A DNA stretch of 58,878 bases from Nemertoderma westbladi (Eukaryota; Xenacoelomorpha; Nemertodermatida; Nemertodermatidae), in the NCBI GenBank assembly GCA_032718475.1, contig JAUCBJ010007139.1:1-58878 (forward strand). The letters are read 5' to 3'. A program made the position numbers and the translations under genes. The notes below the pieces were generated by a model. That model did not search any database. It had not been told where the DNA came from and saw only the letters and a program-made list of their open reading frames with translations. The stretch's first letter is position 1. Each line of letters begins with the position of its first letter. This document shows positions 53,648-58,878 of this stretch, one piece after another.

Positions 53648-55271
53648 GCAAGTGAGAGGTCCTCCTGATAACTTTATAGAAGTAAAAGTGTCTGAGTCTG
53701 TACTCCCAGATATTCCCATTGGCGATATCTCCTTTGCAGAAGTGAAGGCTGCTGCAAAGAGCATTAAGACCAATCGTGCCAGTGGAGTAGATGATGTTCC
53801 CCCTGAGGTCTTTAAAATACCTGAGTGTTTAAAGCTCATCTATCCCATCATAGTAGACATGTACCGTACAACAAGAGTCCCACAAGAAATGAAAACAAAT
53901 AAGTTGGTGCCAGTTCCCAAGAAGGGCAACCTAACACTCTATGGTTCTTTTCGGGGAATCTCATTGATCTCGATTGCTGCAAAACTATACAATAGAATTC
54001 TATTAAATCGCATCAGGGATCCCATTGAGAGACTGCTACGTGGAAATCAGAATGGGTTCCATAAAGGTCGTGGGACCATGGAGCCCATTTTGGCACTTAG
54101 AAGGATAATTGAAGAGTTATCAAAAAAGAAAGACAGGCATCTGGCTGTTATCTTTGTTGACTTCTTCAAGGCCTTTGATTCAGTCTCTCGCTCACGTATG
54201 TTCAGCATACTTTCATTCTATGGGATTCCTGATGAAATTATTGCAGCAATCAGATCAGTATACGATGGTTCGACAACATTTGTGTCTACTGTTGACGGTG
54301 ACACAGAACCATTTGAAGTGTTATGGGGCGTCCTCCAAGGAGACACACTTGCACCATTCTTGTTCATTATTGTGGTTGACTATGTTCTACGCATGTCCTT
54401 AGATCATCATAATGATGATGGGGTGATGATAACTCCACCTACTGGCTCCAGAAGTCGAGGAAATCCTGCCAAGTACCTAACTGATCTAGACTTTTCTGAT
54501 GACTTAGGAGTACTCTCAGAATCATTAGAGGGAGCCCAGCGGCTCCTCAGCTCATTAGAACATGCTGCTTCTAGTGTTGGTCTTTTTATTAACTCCAGAA
54601 AGACCAAAATTCTGACAGTTAACTTTGAAAGTCCTCAGCAAGTCTCTGATCGGATGAGCATAAGCTCAAAGGATGGTATGCTTGAGCATGTGGACGACTT
54701 CTGTTACCTGGGATCATGGATCCGGAAGTCAGGTGAGGACCTTCGAATACGTAAGGGAAAGGCATGGGTAGCCTTGAATAGGCTTTCCAGGATTTGGAAG
54801 TCACCTAGAATTAATCGGAAACTTAAGGTCCGATTATTTAGAGCAGCAGTAGTTCCAGTACTCCTCTACGGGAGTCCATGCTGGGCTCTAACTGCTGAGG
54901 ACACCAAATCTCTGGATGGCACATTCACAAGAATGCTACGCCGGGTACATTATGTCAAGTACAATGCACACATCTCCAACCAGACACTATATAACATTGG
55001 TGGTGTCTCATTGGTTCCCCCAAGCTTGACACTAGAACAAAATCGCCTCCGCTTTGCAGGACATTGCTTTCGCCGTGAGGACCAGCCAGTGCATAATCTT
55101 GTACTTTGGCAGCCTCATGGAGTGAATAAGCATGGTGGACAGCCCATGACTTTCTTGAGACGCATCTTAAAGGACACTGGCCTTAAAGATGCGGATGATC
55201 TAGCAAATGTCATGGGTGATAGGGAGTTGTGGCGGTGCAATTTTGTTGACAAGCCGGCACAGCATTCTTAA
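53648..55271 (+). CDS. LINE reverse transcriptase, open 3' portion
   Basis: The frame is open across the whole insertion and even into the host Gag upstream (from 53622). Motifs: NRASGVDDVPPEVFK, FRGISLISIAAKLYNR, NQNGFHKGRGTMEPI, VIFVDFFKAFDSVSR, GVLQGDTLAPFLFIIVVDY, and the catalytic box LDFSDDLGVL at about 54487. The thumb has GLFINSRKTKIL and FCYLGSWI, and the end has RLRFAGHCFRREDQP and GGQPMTFLRRILKDTG. The usual FADD is FSDD here; the two aspartates remain. It looks like the RTE clade. No APE nuclease is present, so this copy cannot mobilise alone. Confidence 0.85.
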
Positions 55272-55309
55272 AAATGCAGCTGCAATGCAGCATGCCGATC
55301 CTAGTAGTA
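53648..55309 (+). mobile_element. RTE-like LINE, 5' truncated, nested in copy D
   Basis: Flanked by the 10-bp direct repeat GTCGCGCTGG (53638-53647 and 55310-55319). The 3' end is GCCGATCCTAGTAGTA, a short TAG-repeat tail shared with the tandem fragments at 34349-35500. The 5' nuclease domain is missing. Confidence 0.9.
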
Positions 55310-55768
55310 GTCGCGCTGGATCAAAAGGAACTAGAGAGACAGCTGGATGAGGGGACTGCGTTACTAGAAAGGGAAAGACAACTAGCCAGAGAGTGCAAGG
55401 AGAGGGCCGAGAAAGTGGCGAGAGATTATAGGGAGCGGGAGGCAAGGGAGGGGTTGTGGGCTGAGAAAGAAATGAGTGAGCGCGAAGAGCGGGAGGTGAG
55501 AGAAACAAACGAGCACAAAGAGCGGGAGGCGAGAGAAATGAACGAGCGCAAAGAGCGGGACGCGAGGGAGGCAGAGAGGGTTGAGAGAGAAGTGAACGAG
55601 CGCAAAGAGCCTGAAGCGAGGAAAGCTGAGAGGATTGAGAGAGAAGTGAACGAGCGTAGAGAACGAGAGGCGAGAGAGGCAGAGTTAGCCGACCAGAGTG
55701 TTAGAGAGGAGAGAGAGAGAGAGAGAGGGCGGGTAAACGAATGGGGGATGATATGCATACCCGGTTGA
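55310..55768 (+). pseudogene. Gag coiled-coil leader, second part, copy D
   Basis: It resumes ALDQKELERQLDEGTALLE and continues as a long Glu/Arg coiled coil with about five repeats of an ~18-residue unit (NERKEREAREMNERKERD-like). It is longer than copy B, so the unit number varies between copies. The frame ends at GMICIPG, then shifted frames continue the linker. Confidence 0.7.
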
Positions 55769-55973
55769 GGGGTTAATGCAGTATCAGGCGAAGCAAAAGC
55801 GCCGATTAGAACTGGCAAAAATGGGTTTATCAGAGAGCGAGGCTGGTTCGGGAAGTATTTATGAGGAACCAGAGGTGATGGAAACCTTTGTTAATACGGA
55901 CATAGGGGCGAACTGAGAGGTGACGTGGGGGGGGGGGTCTACGGGTACCCCACCACAACCAATTAATGACGAG

Positions 55974-56333
55974 AGAGGGGGGGGGGCAGAATACGTCCCA
56001 CGAGCATCGGCAGATAATGCGCGCAGTGAGTTAAGTGAACCGTAGCACACAACGACGTAGGAAAGGGGGGGGGGGGCAGCAGAAGCCCCACGAGCATTGG
56101 CAGATAATGCGCACGGTGAGTTAAGTGAACCGTGGCACCCAACGACGTAGGAAAGAGGGGGGGGCAGCAGAAGCCCCACGAGGGTTGGCAGATAATGCGC
56201 GCGGTGAGTTAAGTGAACCGTGGCACCCAACGACGTAGGAAAGGGGGGGGGGGCAGCAGAAGCCCCACGAGCATTGGCAGATAATGTGCGCGGTGAGTTA
56301 AGTGAACCGTGGCACCCGATGACAGAGGATAAT
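55974..56333 (+). repeat. ~88-bp tandem amplification in Gag linker
   Basis: Four units, each with a G run, then CCCCACGAGCATTGGCAGAT-type and GAGTTAAGTGAACCG sequence, then ACGACGTAGGAAA. Copies A and B have this segment once. The length is not a multiple of three and G-run lengths differ, so it disrupts the reading frame. Confidence 0.85.
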
Positions 56334-56722
56334 GGGATGACTGCGAATATCCGCGGGGCCGTCCAACCGGGCAGAGGGAGGGGCATTGGTGCTGTAAGCG
56401 GCCAAATGAGAAAACGTCGAGCCCACTCGGAAGACGGAAGAAGGACAGTAGAGTTCATCCGGGAGGTCAATACAAGATCTCATGAAGGAGGACATTACGC
56501 TGAAATTAGAAGAAGTGAGGAGGGACGAGGAAGTGTTGCTACAGGCAACAAGAGACGTCGAGAGAGGACGGACAGTGAACCGTCGATAGTTGAACTAGAG
56601 GGAGAGAGCCGGTGGGGTCGTACTCCGGGAGATTGCCGTCGCCCCGGAGAAACACAACCTGGCGAAACATACCACACACCGGGAGAGGGGTACAGAGTGT
56701 ACCGATGTGAGGAGGAATCTAG
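56334..56722 (+). pseudogene. Gag Arg/Glu linker, copy D
   Basis: An open frame (56220-56753) reads GRRTVEFIREVNTRSHEGG, TDSEPSIVELEGESRWGR and PGDCRRPGETQPGETYHTP, shared with copies A and B. Element homology stops at about 56722 within YRVYRCEEE. Confidence 0.65.
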
Positions 56723-56753
56723 TGTCGGACTACAACACATAACAAATAACTAA

Positions 56754-58878
56754 TATATAAAATACAGGAGTTGAAACTTGATGCAAATCCAATCTCCATC
56801 TCAGCAAATTAATATCTTGTCTCGGTGAATTAAGACAGCTATATCCATTAGATTACTGGAAAGGCTTGGCCAAGGCGACCTTGGCTTGACCCGCGGTGAC
56901 GTCAACTACAGTATACTGTTAGTTGTCAAATTGTAACTTCCATAAACACATTTTATACTCAAGCCAATAGGAGGGCTCCAATTTCTAAGGAAATAGAAGG
57001 GGATGATTAACAATTTTGATTGGTCTATGATGCATCCGCATGCGGATTCCTTATGTGTCAGTTTACTTTTAGCTCTTCCAGTCCTGTAGTAGAGTAGTCC
57101 TTGACCTATACTGTGGGGCGAGTGACGAAAGTAAGCGAGCTTAGCATACAGGTACCACTAACTCAATCGGTGTGTCTGTTGTTCTGTTGATCTGTTGTGT
57201 CAAATTTTAAACGTTAATAACTCAGCCAAATCTCGATAAAATATATCCAAACTTGGTACAAGTGGTACACGTGGTAGTCTCGCAAAAGTTTAGAAATTTT
57301 CCAAGTTGAATTTGCGTGGGGTCTTAGGGCAGCATCTGTGTAACTGTCTTACAGTTATAATAAATTAATCAGCAGTACCAGTAGCCATACTGTACAACAG
57401 AGAAAAGAAAGGCGAGCAAAGCGAGCCAAAATTTTTAAACAGCTACCGGTAATGCAATTTTTAAGGCGCTTCCATAATTGTTAAACCAACAAATCGGCGC
57501 CGGTTTTTATTTTTGGGAGCGCCACGTGCCAAAGCCGGAGCGCTTTACGATTTTCGAGCGCGCCAAGCGCCACATTGGCGCACTTTTATTGTAAAGCATG
57601 CTGGATTAATCCGACGCAAAGTGTATGGATTCCAGTCTGGACCGGTACTGTTAACTGTTACAGTGGTACAGAGTTACCGGTACCGTCTTCAGGTCGTTGG
57701 TCGTTGGCAAGGCCATCTAAATAACTTCTTCATCTAAACAGCTTCAGACAGTCCGATGTATCTGGACCCGAGTGGATGTGGCATCAAGATGCGATTAACT
57801 GAGGAATAAATACTACGGAATTGCTTGCTTGTTAGTAAGATTCTATTTACTACACTGGGAATACGGCGGTCGGTCGGATCGTAATGCGGGCCACTGCCAA
57901 TTTCATCATGCCTCACTCAGGCCACCCACCTTGGAGTGCGGTGGGAAGAGTCCAACTTACTTCGACGACTGGACGAATCGACGAGGATTGCGATTTGGGT
58001 TTAGCGGCGGCCCGGACAGCTGGATCCTGGGATCGCCGGGGGAAATTGTTGAAAATCGGGCAGACGTGTATCGTACCGGAATACGTTCTCTGCCATGCGA
58101 ATTCTGCGAATTCGTTGTCGAATTGGGTCGGAAGCTGCGGGAATTCTACTGTTCTACGGGAATAAACTGCCGCTGTCCGGTGACTACGGACGGATACTGG
58201 GATGAGCATGTATTTCGATCGGAGTTTCTCGTATTCTCGATTTTCTCGAATTCTCGATATTTCCTATAAACCACATGGCTTTGCATATTGAGCATGTGAT
58301 TGGAAACAAGTTTGTGCTACCCTTCCGCCCCTTGGGTGGTAGATGTCACGGTTATGTATTGGTTGGTAGGAAGGGGTGGGGGGGGGGGGGGGGGCTGCAG
58401 ATTAAAAGGGCTGAACACGTACTGTCCCCCTTTCTTTGATTGATTGTCGGTATGGTTAAATTTCTCAAATACTGATTTTGTGATACAGTCGCTCAATTTT
58501 AATTTGTATCTCATAACTGGGCCTCGTCCTGCGCGAAGGCCCCATGAACGTTAGTGTACACACACACACAGTCTGCGATTTTATAATTACAGTAGCCATA
58601 GCGTACTCTATTAAATAGAGTACGCTATTAATAGAGTCAGAGAGTACGCTATGACAGTAGCCTATACTATAAGCTACAGGTAATGTCAGTAGCAATCATG
58701 TACTGGTATATGCTGATATGGCAGTATATTCAGATGGTACACTAACATACATCGGTACACAAAAGTGATAGAGCAGTAGAGCCTTACAGTATATTGATAT
58801 ACGGTAAGGTACAGGCTGACAGGAAGGCTTTACTGGCTTTAATTTAACAAATAATATCAGAATAGTAGACAAGACAAG
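56754..58878. other. Intergenic right end of window
   Basis: No gene recognised. It includes a dispersed-repeat-like stretch (57110-57290), a GC-rich patch (57490-57600), a G run at 58378-58394 and a palindrome at 58598-58628. The frame at 57829-58269 is open by chance; it shows no known motif. Confidence 0.5.
58598..58628. repeat. Perfect palindrome (14-bp arms, 3-nt loop)
   Basis: ATAGCGTACTCTAT and ATAGAGTACGCTAT flank TAA. A third copy of AGAGTACGCTAT at about 58641-58652 allows an alternative, wider stem. Confidence 0.85.

Larger units (their letters stand above)
52640..56722 (+). mobile_element. BEL/Pao-like element, copy D (5' part only)
   Basis: It contains a partial 5' LTR, the coiled-coil Gag leader, an amplified linker and the Arg/Glu linker, then stops near 56722 before DUF1759. 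Homology to copy B runs throughout, except for the inserted RTE-like LINE (53648-55309). The Asn-rich repeat is missing. Confidence 0.75.

Noticed and set aside
57829-58269. 146-codon ORF with overlapping ORFs in other frames
   Set aside because: All frames are open in this GC-richer patch, and none shows a known motif or repeat support.

Overview
This window looks like repeat-rich nuclear DNA of an animal. It has a spliced ABCA-type transporter gene, several LINE lineages, a Penelope-like element, BEL/Pao LTR retrotransposons and a piggyBac-like remnant. Bacterial operons, ribosome binding sites and tRNA/rRNA genes were not seen. The element mix fits a marine invertebrate, but I cannot assign a phylum from the sequence alone. 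Long G/C homopolymers (14-23 nt) recur throughout.

Layout. (1) 1-8852, plus strand: copy A of a BEL/Pao-like LTR retrotransposon. It holds Gag, zinc knuckles and protease, then a block that replaces RT/RNase H/integrase, a minisatellite, a large unfamiliar 3' ORF, a polypurine tract and the 3' LTR. (2) 8853-9490: a LINE fragment. (3) 9491-21027, minus strand: copy B of the same family, tail-to-tail with A. It keeps RT, RNase H and integrase remnants and has its 5' LTR, which is split by a restriction-like-endonuclease-type LINE. (4) 21028-23260: two LINE pieces. (5) 23300-25021: non-coding DNA with a candidate hammerhead ribozyme inside a small inverted-repeat element. (6) 25022-29463: the ABCA gene, one 4.4 kb 3' exon. 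(7) 31297-33109: a Penelope-like element between 395-bp inverted arms. (8) 33907-35760: a piggyBac-like remnant filled by three tandem LINE 3' ends. (9) 38795-41021: copy C, an RT-less BEL/Pao fragment with 301-bp inverted arms. (10) 42077-46985, minus: a CR1-like LINE with two open ORFs. (11) 47023-48522, minus: an unrecognised 499-residue ORF. (12) 52640-56722, plus: copy D, the 5' end of the BEL/Pao family, split by an RTE-like LINE with a 10-bp target duplication.

Together the four copies outline one family. Its order is LTR, coiled-coil leader, Asn-rich repeats, Arg/Gly-rich linker, DUF1759-like Gag, CCHC, protease, RT, RNase H, integrase, a ~1.2 kb non-coding spacer, a ~760-codon 3' ORF, polypurine tract, LTR. 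The most notable signals are the unfamiliar 3' ORF, an acidic module shared between that ORF and the RT-less copies, an LTR hairpin with compensatory changes between copies, and the hammerhead core at 24353-24396. The only clear host gene is ABCA. A short acidic terminal exon (41674-41818) and the 499-residue ORF are possible others.
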